Assembly (NCBI GenBank): GCA_002391425.1
Contig: DGEZ01000127.1
Span: 3,595 to 11,147, forward strand
Reading direction: 5' to 3'
Length of the DNA: 7,553 nucleotides
Source of the DNA: Micrococcales bacterium UBA3913
Lineage (GTDB): Bacteria; Actinomycetota; Actinomycetes; Actinomycetales; Microbacteriaceae
The translations under genes were made by a program, and so were the position numbers. The notes below the pieces were generated by a model, which ran no database searches, was not told the DNA's origin, and saw only the letters and a list, made by a program, of their open reading frames with translations. Positions within the stretch are counted from its first letter, which is position 1; the number at the start of each line of letters is the position of its first letter. Of the stretch, positions 1 through 6,138 are shown in pieces.

Positions 1-98
1 TGCAGTTCAAGCCCGGCCTTCTCGTGACGGAGGAGGAGGCAACGCACATTCTCGATATCTTGGCCGGTGCAGTCAAAGCGGTGACCGTCGGTGTCTAG
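1..98 (+). CDS. Class III PLP aminotransferase-fold enzyme, C-terminus only (5' end outside window)
   Basis: An open frame enters from the left edge (first full codon at 3) and ends at TAG 96-98. The visible tail reads QFKPGLLVTEEEATHILDIL followed by AGAVKAVTVGV. The pattern K-P-x-L-x-x-T-E-E-E-A followed by an amphipathic helix is the usual end of class III (ornithine/GABA-type, fold I) PLP enzymes. It resembles the end of AGXT2L-type phospho-lyases (KPP..FTEEDA, from memory) more than that of the DgdA encoded at 6135-7496. Its stop codon lies inside the ribosome binding site of the next gene, so the two are very probably co-transcribed and translationally coupled. Only the tail is visible: no PLP lysine can be checked, and transaminase versus phospho-lyase activity cannot be decided here. 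Confidence 0.7.
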   Translation, partial: QFKPGLLVTEEEATHILDILAGAVKAVTVGV

Positions 99-100
99 GA
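97..100 (+). promoter_or_regulatory. Ribosome binding site deciding the kinase start
   Basis: AGGA lies 5 bases before ATG 106 and shares two bases with the upstream stop codon TAG 96-98. The alternative GTG start at 91 has no recognisable Shine-Dalgarno sequence, so ATG 106 is preferred. Confidence 0.6.
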
Positions 101-105
101 ACACA

Positions 106-1110
106 ATGGACTGGACGAACAACTGGCTGGCCGCGCTTCAGGCATTTGGGTGGGATGCGGACCAGATTTCGGAGGCGAAGCTGATCAGCCTCTCGGAGAA
201 CGCCACGTATCGTTGCGAGGTCACGGGCCCCGGAGGCGCTCGCCGCCGCGTGATCGTGCGACTCCACCGGCCAGGTTTTCGCACTTTCGAGGAGATCCGC
301 AGCGAGATCGCGTGGATCACCGAGCTACGCAGACAGCACGTGGTCGACACTCCGCGGCCTCTGGTGGCCCCGGACGGTAGTACCGTCGTGCAGGTGCCGT
401 GCGGGGAACTCACCCAGTGCGCAGTCGTTTTCGAGTTCGCCCCGGGCTCAGAACCACATATCACCGATATGAGGGCGGTGATGGAGGTCGTCGGGTCCCA
501 GACGGCGGCCCTGCACCGTCACGTAGAAACCTGGCAGCCGCCCCAGGGGTTCACTCGGCCGGTGTGGGATGTGGAAAGCACAATCGGTGGGTCGTCACTG
601 TGGGGGAGGTGGGAGGACACGCCGGAGGTCCACCAGATCCCGGCAGCGGTGAGCGTGCTGGCACAGGCCGAGCAACGTATTCGCCGCGACCTCGACCGCT
701 ACGGGTGCAGCCCCACATCCTTCGGGCTGATTCACGGAGACCTGCGCAGCACGAACCTGCTCGTGGACGGCGACACCGTGCGCGTCATTGACTTCGACGA
801 CTGCGGGACGGGCTGGTTCATGTACGATCTGGCGTGCTCCGTGTCCTTCATGGAAGATGACCCCGCGTTGTCCGAGTGGGTGGCGTCGTGGTTGCGGGGG
901 TACAACAGGGTCCGTGATCTACGCAGCGAAGATATCGAGATCATCCCGAGCCTGATCATGGCCAGGCGCCTGCTGCTCACCGCGTGGATGGAGTCACGAC
1001 GTGAAACCGAGTATGCGCAGCGTGTCCGCAGCAGTTACGTGGCCGGGTCTGTCGAACTTGCCCAGAAATACCTCAGCGGGGCCCTCCTCTCCGACGTGGC
1101 AACGGTGTGA
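106..1110 (+). CDS. APH-family small-molecule kinase (putative amino-alcohol/amino-acid kinase)
   Basis: This 334-residue protein has the aminoglycoside phosphotransferase/choline kinase fold. The N-lobe holds a beta strand VIVRLHRPG (residues 49-57), where arginine sits at the usual ATP-lysine place as in several related bacterial families. The C-lobe has the catalytic loop IHGDLRSTNLL (H210, D212, N217) and the metal-binding VIDFDD (D229, D231), followed by the YDLA segment at 240-243. Length is normal for the family. It should transfer the ATP gamma-phosphate to a small hydroxylated compound in the cytoplasm. The neighbours (class III PLP enzyme upstream, amine permease and SDR downstream) argue for a catabolic kinase, as with hydroxylysine or amino-alcohol kinases, rather than antibiotic resistance. 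ATG 106 is chosen for its AGGA; GTG 91 would add five residues. Its last four bases overlap the GntR start (GTGA). Fold is certain; substrate is unknown. Confidence 0.85.
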   Translation: MDWTNNWLAALQAFGWDADQISEAKLISLSENATYRCEVTGPGGARRRVIVRLHRPGFRTFEEIRSEIAWITELRRQHVVDTPRPLVAPDGSTVVQVPCGELTQCAVVFEFAPGSEPHITDMRAVMEVVGSQTAALHRHVETWQPPQGFTRPVWDVESTIGGSSLWGRWEDTPEVHQIPAAVSVLAQAEQRIRRDLDRYGCSPTSFGLIHGDLRSTNLLVDGDTVRVIDFDDCGTGWFMYDLACSVSFMEDDPALSEWVASWLRGYNRVRDLRSEDIEIIPSLIMARRLLLTAWMESRRETEYAQRVRSSYVAGSVELAQKYLSGALLSDVATV

Positions 1111-1913
1111 GAGCCATGACCCCGACCGCATCCGTCACCGCTTTGGGGCCTCGTGCCGAGGACACCGTGCAACGTATTCGGCAGCTGATCGAGGCCGGTC
1201 ACGTCAGCATGGGTGGTCGCCTTGCTCCGGAGCGTACCTTGGCGGCCGCGTTCGGGACGAGTCGCGAGACCGTGCGTGCGGCCCTGGTGTGGTTGGAACA
1301 GAACGGGGAAGTGCACCACAGGCGGGGGCGTGGCGGAGGGTGGTTTTCCCTGCGCCCCAACCCGAACTGGCCCGTGTATAGCTGGAGTCGACTCAGTGAA
1401 GGCCAGGAACGACCCGTTAAACGGCCGCTCGGGGTGGACTTGAGCGTTCCCAAGTTCCTCGACGTGCAGAAGTTCACCGTTGCCACCCAGGTGGTATTCG
1501 CGGGCATGACGGCAGCCCGCCACGAGGTGTGTCAGGGCCTGGGCATCCCGGAGGGGTCATCGGTGGTGGCCATCTACCGGGTCAGATTCGCTGACGGCCT
1601 GCCGCTGTCATGGGAGAGGCTGTTCACTCTTCCCGACCGTTTCCCCGGGCTTCTCGATCTGGACCTGTCCGGATCCCTGACCGAGATCTTCTCGAACACC
1701 TACGGCGTGCACGTTGCCGAGGTGTCCGAGCGAATCCGAATGAGGCTGGCCGATGAGGAACATGTTCCCTATTTGGACGTTTCCGTCGGCCAGCCCCTGT
1801 TCGCCATCACACGTACGGCATACGACGAAAGGAGGAGCCCGATCGAGTTCTCATACGACCTGTTCCGAGCAGATCGTACTGAGTTGGCAATCACCTCGCG
1901 ACGCCAGGGCTAG
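1107..1913 (+). CDS. GntR-family (HutC-type) transcriptional regulator with UTRA domain
   Basis: The 268-residue protein has an N-terminal winged helix-turn-helix at about 15-80, with the GntR signature spanning LAPERTLAAAFGTSRETVRA (39-58) and the wing HRRGRGGGWF (71-80). A UTRA-type ligand-binding domain follows at about 120-262, including the typical RVRFADGLPLSWE (158-170) and a C-terminal EFSYDLFRADR (247-257). HutC-type regulators usually repress nearby catabolic or uptake genes and release DNA when a pathway metabolite binds. Its place inside the operon, before the permease, suggests it senses the compound handled by the kinase, permease and SDR. GTG 1107 overlaps the kinase stop as GTGA, implying coupled translation; ATG 1116 is an equally possible start three codons later, and neither has a strong Shine-Dalgarno. 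Candidate operators lie at 1923-1970 and 7514-7548. Confidence 0.9.
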   Translation: MRAMTPTASVTALGPRAEDTVQRIRQLIEAGHVSMGGRLAPERTLAAAFGTSRETVRAALVWLEQNGEVHHRRGRGGGWFSLRPNPNWPVYSWSRLSEGQERPVKRPLGVDLSVPKFLDVQKFTVATQVVFAGMTAARHEVCQGLGIPEGSSVVAIYRVRFADGLPLSWERLFTLPDRFPGLLDLDLSGSLTEIFSNTYGVHVAEVSERIRMRLADEEHVPYLDVSVGQPLFAITRTAYDERRSPIEFSYDLFRADRTELAITSRRQG

Positions 1914-1922
1914 CACCCGGGT

Positions 1923-1938
1923 GTCGTGAGGACACGAC
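1923..1938. promoter_or_regulatory. Perfect 6-4-6 inverted repeat, candidate operator
   Basis: GTCGTG-AGGA-CACGAC is a perfect palindrome with a 4-base spacer. It starts 10 bases after the GntR stop codon and ends 44 bases before the permease ATG. It is followed by CTACACCCTTTTCC rather than a clean T-run, so an operator is more likely than a terminator. A partly similar 16-mer (12 of 16 bases) lies upstream of dgdA at 7533-7548. The half-site GTCGTG is common in this GC-rich window, so the assignment is tentative. Confidence 0.4.
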
Positions 1939-1950
1939 TACACCCTTTTC

Positions 1951-1970
1951 CATCACCTGTCATTGTATTC
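1951..1970 (+). promoter_or_regulatory. Motif shared with the dgdA upstream region
   Basis: CATCACCTGTCATTGTATTC lies 12-31 bases before the permease ATG. The minus strand upstream of dgdA (7514-7533) reads CATCCACCTGTAATAACCGG, giving CATC-ACCTGT-N-AT with one inserted C, at a similar distance from the start codon (22 versus 26 bases after ACCTGT). This AT-richer stretch could contain an internal promoter or operator for the permease. No clear -35/-10 pair was found. Confidence 0.3.
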
Positions 1971-1977
1971 GGGAGGA
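1971..1977 (+). promoter_or_regulatory. Strong Shine-Dalgarno setting the permease start
   Basis: GGGAGGA lies 5 bases before ATG 1983. It is the strongest ribosome binding site in the window and rules against the upstream in-frame GTG at 1926, which lies inside the palindrome. Confidence 0.8.
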
Positions 1978-1982
1978 TACAC

Positions 1983-3455
1983 ATGAGTCATTCGACTGCT
2001 CTGGGAGACTCCGTCATGCCTGACGAGCCTCGCAACACTTTCACACGCACCCTGGGCACAGGGTCGATCGTCTTCATGGTGGTGGCTGCGGCCGCACCCC
2101 TAACCGTCGTCGGAGGAACGGTTCCCCTCGTGTTCAGCATGAGTGAGAGCGTGGGAGTCCCCAGCTACTACCTCCTGGCCGCGCTTGTGCTCGCCATCTT
2201 CGCCGTCGGCTTCACCGCGATGAGTAGATTCGTGAAGAACGCTGGGGCGTTTTACTCGTACATCCAAGCCGGGCTGGGCAAAATCGCCGGCGTGGGCGCA
2301 GCCACCCTCGCACTGTTCTCCTACTTCGTGCTCCTCATCGCCGTGTACGCGTACTGCGGGGCGGCCGTGACGAACGCGCTCGAACACTACTTCGCGTGGA
2401 CGACCCCGTGGTGGCTGTGGACCCTTCTCATCGTGGCGATCGTGGCATTTCTCGGGTACCGCAATATCGAACTGAGCTCGAAGGTGCTCGGATTCCTTCT
2501 GCTGGCCGAGGTCGCGGTCATCCTCATCCTCAACATTGCGGTCATCGCGCGTGGCGGCGAGGCAGGGCTTGTGAGTGAGCCGTTCAACCCCGCTGTGGCG
2601 GTGTCCGGCAACGCCGGTATCGGGTTGATGTTCGCCTTCTTCGGATTCATCGGTTTCGAGGCCACTGCGGTATTCCGCAATGAGACAAAAGACCCAGATC
2701 GCACCATTCCGAAGGCGACATATATTGCCGTGATCTCGATTGGTGTCTTCTACGCGTTCTCCTCGTGGGCTATCGCCGCTGGGTCAGGCGTGTCGAATAT
2801 CATCGCGGACTCCACCGCTGACCCAGAGGGGCTCGTCGTGACTCTGGCGACAAGCTACGTGGGGGCCATCTTGGGCGACATTATCCAGGTGCTTCTCGTC
2901 ACCAGCCTGTTCGCCTGTGTGCTGTCGTTCCACAACGTCGTCACGCGGTACCAGTACTCGCTGGGATCGCAGGGGGTTCTCCCGCGCAGGCTCGGCGTCG
3001 TGCACGGCGTGCACAATTCGCCGTCCTTCTCGTCGCTGTTCCTCAGCGTGGTCTCGGCGATCGCGATGATCATCGTTGCGGTGATCGGTCTCGACCCGGT
3101 GGTTCAGATTTACGCGTGGCTCTCCGGTGCCGCCACCCTGGGCCTCATGATCTTGATGGCCCTGACATCAATCGCGGTGATCAGCTATTTCGCCCGTCAT
3201 AGCACCGGCATGTCAGCGGTTCGCACCCTGGTCGCCCCGGCGGTGGCCTTCCTGGGGTTGGCGGCCGTGACAACACTCGTGCTGAGCAACTTCCCACTTC
3301 TGGTGGGGAGCACGACGGCAGCCTTTGTGATGGCCGCGATTGTCTTCCTGTCGTTCTTCGTGGGTGTGGGGTTGGCGCTGCGGCTGCGGCACAGCGTCCC
3401 AGACACCTATCGAGGCCTGGATGACGCCATCGTGACCGTGCCGGCAGTCAGCTAG
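1983..3455 (+). CDS. APC-superfamily amino acid/amine permease
   Basis: This is a 490-residue inner-membrane transporter with about 12 hydrophobic segments (roughly 28-54, 62-82, 104-135, 145-160, 168-190, 212-232, 246-266, 294-318, 350-370, 375-402, 414-436, 440-466). The N-terminus carries the unwound-helix region IVFMVVAAAAPLTVVGG (29-45) typical of actinobacterial APC permeases. The family signature GFIGFEATAVFRNETKDPDR (221-240) lies in and after helix 6. Length and topology are complete. It probably imports an amino acid or amine by H+ or ion coupling, supplying the substrate of the kinase and PLP enzyme upstream. GTG 1926 would add 19 residues but lacks a ribosome binding site. The 69-base gap after the GntR gene carries candidate operators, so the permease may be regulated separately from the upstream genes. 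The substrate cannot be read from the sequence. Confidence 0.92.
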   Translation: MSHSTALGDSVMPDEPRNTFTRTLGTGSIVFMVVAAAAPLTVVGGTVPLVFSMSESVGVPSYYLLAALVLAIFAVGFTAMSRFVKNAGAFYSYIQAGLGKIAGVGAATLALFSYFVLLIAVYAYCGAAVTNALEHYFAWTTPWWLWTLLIVAIVAFLGYRNIELSSKVLGFLLLAEVAVILILNIAVIARGGEAGLVSEPFNPAVAVSGNAGIGLMFAFFGFIGFEATAVFRNETKDPDRTIPKATYIAVISIGVFYAFSSWAIAAGSGVSNIIADSTADPEGLVVTLATSYVGAILGDIIQVLLVTSLFACVLSFHNVVTRYQYSLGSQGVLPRRLGVVHGVHNSPSFSSLFLSVVSAIAMIIVAVIGLDPVVQIYAWLSGAATLGLMILMALTSIAVISYFARHSTGMSAVRTLVAPAVAFLGLAAVTTLVLSNFPLLVGSTTAAFVMAAIVFLSFFVGVGLALRLRHSVPDTYRGLDDAIVTVPAVS

Positions 3456-3463
3456 ATGTCACG

Positions 3464-3502
3464 GCGTTGAGGGGGGCGCGGATGTCCCGCCCTCCTCAAC
3501 GC
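3464..3502 (+). terminator. 15-bp GC-rich hairpin between permease and SDR (terminator or attenuator)
   Basis: GCGTTGAGGGGGGCG (3464-3478) pairs with CGCCCTCCTCAACGC (3488-3502): 15 base pairs including one G-U, plus two more G-C pairs inside after a bulged C, leaving the loop AUGU. It starts 8 bases after the permease stop. There is no T-run after it, so it would be a U-less actinobacterial-type terminator, a partial attenuator, or a 3' RNA stabiliser favouring permease mRNA over the SDR. Confidence 0.6.
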
Positions 3503-3518
3503 ATTCCGAGGTACGTAC

Positions 3519-3551
3519 ATGACGAGCACAGGAAAGGAGCGCGGACGATGA
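3519..3551 (+). CDS. Possible 10-codon leader ORF coupled to the SDR
   Basis: ATG 3519 opens MTSTGKERGR and ends at TGA 3549-3551, sharing ATGA (3548-3551) with the SDR start codon. GAGGT (3508-3512) lies 6 bases before it, directly after the hairpin at 3464-3502. A ribosome finishing here would be placed on the SDR start. The peptide has no recognisable family; it may be a chance frame, although the ATGA overlap is typical of coupling. Confidence 0.3.
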   Translation: MTSTGKERGR

Positions 3552-4300
3552 GACATGTTGCGGTGGTCGGGGGATCCCGAGGAATCGGTCGGGCGACGGT
3601 GATGCGCTTTGCCCAGAACGGAGACCGTGTCCTCTCCACGTCACGATCCGGGGTACACGACAAGGACTTCCCGCCCCAGGTTGTCAGTCGTGCCGTCAAC
3701 ATGGCCGAGGTGGATGCTCCAGCACGCATCCTGGATGCGATCGAGCAGGATCTCGGCCGGCTCGACGTCCTCTGTCTCGTCGCGGGAGTGTTCCCGGCGT
3801 GCCCGCTTTCTGAAATGACCCCGGAGGCTCTCAGCGAGATCCTGCAGATCAACCTGGCGAGTCAGATCCTCACGGTGTCGGCGGCACTGCCCCTGTTGAA
3901 ACAGTCCGAGCATCCGCGGGTTGTCTTCATGTCCTCGATCACCGGGCCGGTCACGGGTTTCCCCGGGTGGAGCCACTACGGGGCGACCAAAGCCGGACAA
4001 CTCGGGTTTATGCGCACCGCTGCCCTCGAACTCGCGCCCTGGGGGATCACGGTTAATGCCGTCGCACCCGGGAGCGTCGCCACGGAGGGCCTGGCGGACA
4101 TGGGACAGGACTACCTCGAAGCGGCAGCCGCGACAATCCCGCTGGGGCGTTTGGCGTCAACATCGGACATTGCGGATGCGGTGTTCTTTCTCGCCAGCGA
4201 CAGTGCCGGGTATATCACGGGGCAGTGCATCACCGTGGATGGGGGACAAACGCTTCCGGAAACGGCCGAAGCTGTTCTTCCGCTGGCTTCAAAGGACTAA
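3548..4300 (+). CDS. Classical short-chain dehydrogenase/reductase (FabG-like SDR)
   Basis: The 250-residue protein is a full-length classical SDR. The Rossmann cofactor loop VVGGSRGIG spans residues 6-14, and R33 after beta-2 (STSR) suggests NADP(H). Active-site residues are N102 (QINLAS), S130 (MSSITG) and Y144/K148 (HYGATKAG). The C-terminus carries GYITGQCITVDGG (221-233). It should oxidise or reduce an alcohol/carbonyl in the cytoplasm. FabG-like motifs are shared by many catabolic SDRs, and operon context favours a role on the carbonyl product of the kinase/PLP-enzyme pathway over fatty acid synthesis. ATG 3548 is chosen because AAAGGAG lies 8 bases upstream and the fold begins immediately. 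An in-frame ATG at 3482, inside the hairpin loop and preceded by GAGGGGGG, would add 22 poorly structured residues. The 3' end overlaps the convergent zinc-finger gene by 4 bases. Confidence 0.9.
   Translation: MRHVAVVGGSRGIGRATVMRFAQNGDRVLSTSRSGVHDKDFPPQVVSRAVNMAEVDAPARILDAIEQDLGRLDVLCLVAGVFPACPLSEMTPEALSEILQINLASQILTVSAALPLLKQSEHPRVVFMSSITGPVTGFPGWSHYGATKAGQLGFMRTAALELAPWGITVNAVAPGSVATEGLADMGQDYLEAAAATIPLGRLASTSDIADAVFFLASDSAGYITGQCITVDGGQTLPETAEAVLPLASKD
4252..4272 (-). terminator. Possible terminator of the zinc-finger gene inside the SDR 3' end
   Basis: On the minus strand GCTTC-GG pairs with CC-GGAAGC (about 7 bp with one bulge) and is followed by GTTTGTCC, 25 bases after the zinc-finger gene's stop. 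On the plus strand the same hairpin is followed by TGTTCTTCC, so it could act in both directions, although in that direction it lies before the SDR stop. The stem is short. Confidence 0.3.
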
Positions 4301-4671
4301 CTGGCGCGTTCGAACCGCTCCTGACAGTCGATGCACCGCGCGCTTGTCGGGTACGCCTCCAGGCGGGCTCGGGCTATCGGGCGACCGCAGTCAATGCAGC
4401 GCCCGAAGGTGCCGTCGGCGAGGCGCGCCCGGGCAGCATCCACTTCCTCCAAGGTCTGCTCGGCGTCGCGGCGCTGGGCGAGAGCCAGTGACCACTCATA
4501 GGCGAGGGTGGGTCCTTCCGGGTCGTGCTCGTCGTCCGCGACAGTGTCGAGGCGTTCCGCTCGTATCTGGGCGAACTTGGCGTTCGCGGAGGCGATGCTG
4601 GCCCGCGCCTGAGCCGCCAGGGCCTCGAGGCGTGCCGGGATCGTCTCTCTGGGGGAGGATCCGGCGGTCAT
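4297..4671 (-). CDS. DksA/TraR-family C4-type zinc-finger protein
   Basis: The 124-residue protein has an N-terminal helical region (about 10-45), the acidic turn DDEHDPEG (46-53), a second helix (about 56-86), and a C4 zinc finger with cysteines at 92, 95, 113 and 116 (CIDC...CIDC) around GRPIARARLEAYPTSAR. This is the DksA/TraR layout: a coiled coil with a zinc finger, in a family that can bind the RNA polymerase secondary channel. Compared with E. coli DksA (DPVD tip, recalled), the first Asp is kept but the second is Gly, so ppGpp-type DksA function should not be assumed. It stands alone on the minus strand, overlapping the SDR stop by 4 bases and diverging from the MFS gene. No Shine-Dalgarno precedes ATG, but TACAAT lies 6 bases upstream, suggesting a leaderless mRNA. 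Confidence 0.88.
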   Translation of the reverse strand: MTAGSSPRETIPARLEALAAQARASIASANAKFAQIRAERLDTVADDEHDPEGPTLAYEWSLALAQRRDAEQTLEEVDAARARLADGTFGRCIDCGRPIARARLEAYPTSARCIDCQERFERAS

Positions 4672-4677
4672 AGGCCG

Positions 4678-4683
4678 ATTGTA
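4678..4683 (-). promoter_or_regulatory. -10 element for leaderless transcription of the zinc-finger gene
   Basis: TACAAT (minus strand) is separated by 6 bases (CGGCCT) from the A of ATG at 4671. That spacing puts the transcription start on the start codon itself. No convincing -35 hexamer is visible and no ribosome binding site precedes the ATG, both common for actinobacterial leaderless genes. Confidence 0.55.
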
Positions 4684-4780
4684 GGTGTATCAGCATTATT
4701 CTGGCTCGACGCTCATGCTGGCTGGAATGGCCACTGTCGCCTCGCACACCCCAGGAATGTGGGAAGATGGGCTCCGTTGT

Positions 4781-4822
4781 GTCCCGCTGCGGGCTGTCCC
4801 CTCTGCAGCGCACGGGACGGCC
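4781..4822 (+). promoter_or_regulatory. Overlapping, mutually exclusive hairpins ahead of the MFS gene
   Basis: Two foldings compete. In one, GTCCCGCTGC (4781-4790) pairs with GCAGC (4805-4809) and GGGAC (4814-4818) across a 4-base bulge. In the other, GGCTGTCCC (4792-4800) pairs with GGGACGGCC (4814-4822), one pair being U-G. Both use GGGAC 4814-4818. The element ends 14 bases before ATG 4837, so a switch affecting the MFS gene is possible; it may also be chance in GC-rich DNA. I see no clear plus-strand promoter in the rest of 4672-4836. Confidence 0.3.
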
Positions 4823-4836
4823 AGATGTGAAGGCGG

Positions 4837-6138
4837 ATGGAAGTGGCAGTGGATGCACCGGCTCGGCACGAGGGCGTGCGGGCGATGAGGCGGATTGCGG
4901 CAGCGAGCGCTGTGGGTACGGGAATCGAGCTCTACGATTTCCTCATTTTCGGGCTGGCTGCCGGGCTGGTCTTCCCGGAACTGTTCTTCCCGGACTCGGA
5001 CCCGATCATGGGGACGTTACAGTCGTTTCTCGCCTTCGGCGCGGGCTTCCTGTCTCGGCCTGTCGGCGGCGTCCTGTTTGGCCACTTCGGCGACCGGGTG
5101 TCCCGGCGCACGATGCTCGTCGTGGCCCTGGTCGGCACCGGTGGGTGCACGGTCATGATGGGCGCGCTGCCCACCTACGCGAGTGTCGGGGTGCTCGCAC
5201 CTGTGCTGCTGGTTGCGCTACGCACCCTGCAGGGCCTGTTCATGGGTGGGGAGCAGTCGGGCGCTTTCCTGCTCGTGTCGGAGCACGCCCCCTCTGGCCA
5301 CAAGGCGTTCTGGGGTGCGTTCGTGACAGCGGGGTCGCCGATCGGAAGCATCCTGGGCATCGGAGTGTTCCAGATCACCGCCCACCTCACGGGGGAACAG
5401 TTCGCGGTCTGGGGCTGGCGGGTTCCGTTCCTCCTGTCGGCCGTGCTCGTGGTGATCGGCATCTACATTCGGTTGGGTGTCGCCGAAAGCCCGGTGATGG
5501 CTCGCCTGGCGGCCAGCGGGCACACGCAGAAGCTCCCCCTGGCGGCCGCGTTGCGGCATGCCTTCCCGCTGGTGATCGCGGGCATCCTTGTCAACCTCGG
5601 CTTCAATCTGTTCATCTTCATTGTGAACTCGTTCGCGACCGCCTACGGAGTGCAGATCGGGTTTACCCGCACGGATATGCTCCTCAGCGGGGTGTGCGGC
5701 TCCTTCGCCATGCTCGTGTTCGTGTTCGTCGCCGGGAGGCTGGCGGACCGTTTTGGCATCCTGCTCGTGATGGGGTGCGGGGCGGTGTTCCAGGTCCTGT
5801 TCGCGTTCCCGTTCTTCTGGATGCTCGACAGTGGCCAGGTGGGTTTGCTCTACCTGGCGACCGTGCTGGCGTACATCGGGCTGAGCTTCGTGTTCGGGCC
5901 GATGGCCTCGTACTATGTGCGCCTGTTCGACCCGGAGTACCGCTACTCGGGGGTGGCATTCTCGTACAGCTTGGGGGCGGTTCTCGGCGGTGGGCTCTCC
6001 CCGTCGATTGCGACTGCCCTGCTGGCGGCGTTCGGCAGTAGCGTGGGCATCTCCTGGTATGTCGCGTTCGGCGGCGTGCTGTCCTTGCTCGGGTTGTGGC
6101 TGAGCGCGCGCCGGGTCCGAATGGTGGGGGAGGGCTAG
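4837..6138 (+). CDS. MFS transporter, metabolite:H+ symporter (MHS) type
   Basis: This 433-residue inner-membrane protein has about 12 transmembrane helices. MHS hallmarks are visible: GTGIELYDFLIFG (27-39), MFS motif A GHFGDRVSRRTML (82-94), RTLQGLFMGGEQSGA (129-143), WGWRVPFLLS (192-201) before the central loop with ESPV (217-220), the second motif-A copy GRLADRFG (300-307), and a C-terminal region SPSIATALL (388-396). The family imports organic acids, amino acids or osmolytes with protons (shikimate, citrate, 2-oxoglutarate, proline). It converges on dgdA with a 4-base overlap; a link to dialkylglycine or keto-acid uptake is only suggested by position. The start is uncertain: ATG 4837 has GAAGG only 3 bases away, GTG 4843 or 4849 would be better spaced, and ATG 4885 just precedes the conserved region. 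Confidence 0.88.
   Translation: MEVAVDAPARHEGVRAMRRIAAASAVGTGIELYDFLIFGLAAGLVFPELFFPDSDPIMGTLQSFLAFGAGFLSRPVGGVLFGHFGDRVSRRTMLVVALVGTGGCTVMMGALPTYASVGVLAPVLLVALRTLQGLFMGGEQSGAFLLVSEHAPSGHKAFWGAFVTAGSPIGSILGIGVFQITAHLTGEQFAVWGWRVPFLLSAVLVVIGIYIRLGVAESPVMARLAASGHTQKLPLAAALRHAFPLVIAGILVNLGFNLFIFIVNSFATAYGVQIGFTRTDMLLSGVCGSFAMLVFVFVAGRLADRFGILLVMGCGAVFQVLFAFPFFWMLDSGQVGLLYLATVLAYIGLSFVFGPMASYYVRLFDPEYRYSGVAFSYSLGAVLGGGLSPSIATALLAAFGSSVGISWYVAFGGVLSLLGLWLSARRVRMVGEG

Noticed and set aside
106..1110. Aminoglycoside resistance gene
   Set aside because: The APH fold is shared by many metabolic kinases, and the catabolic operon context with PLP enzyme, permease and SDR does not support a resistance role.
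1926..1982. Permease start at GTG 1926
   Set aside because: The extra residues are not hydrophobic or conserved-looking, the GTG lies in the palindrome, and ATG 1983 has an excellent GGGAGGA.
3921..4673. A 250-codon plus-strand frame across the SDR end and the zinc-finger gene
   Set aside because: It is out of frame with the SDR catalytic motifs and antisense to the cysteine motifs of the zinc finger; no domain is visible.
4767..6041. A 424-codon plus-strand open frame covering most of the MFS gene in another frame
   Set aside because: It has low-complexity Arg/Gly/Pro composition and no hydrophobic segments or motifs, while the MHS frame carries all family signatures.
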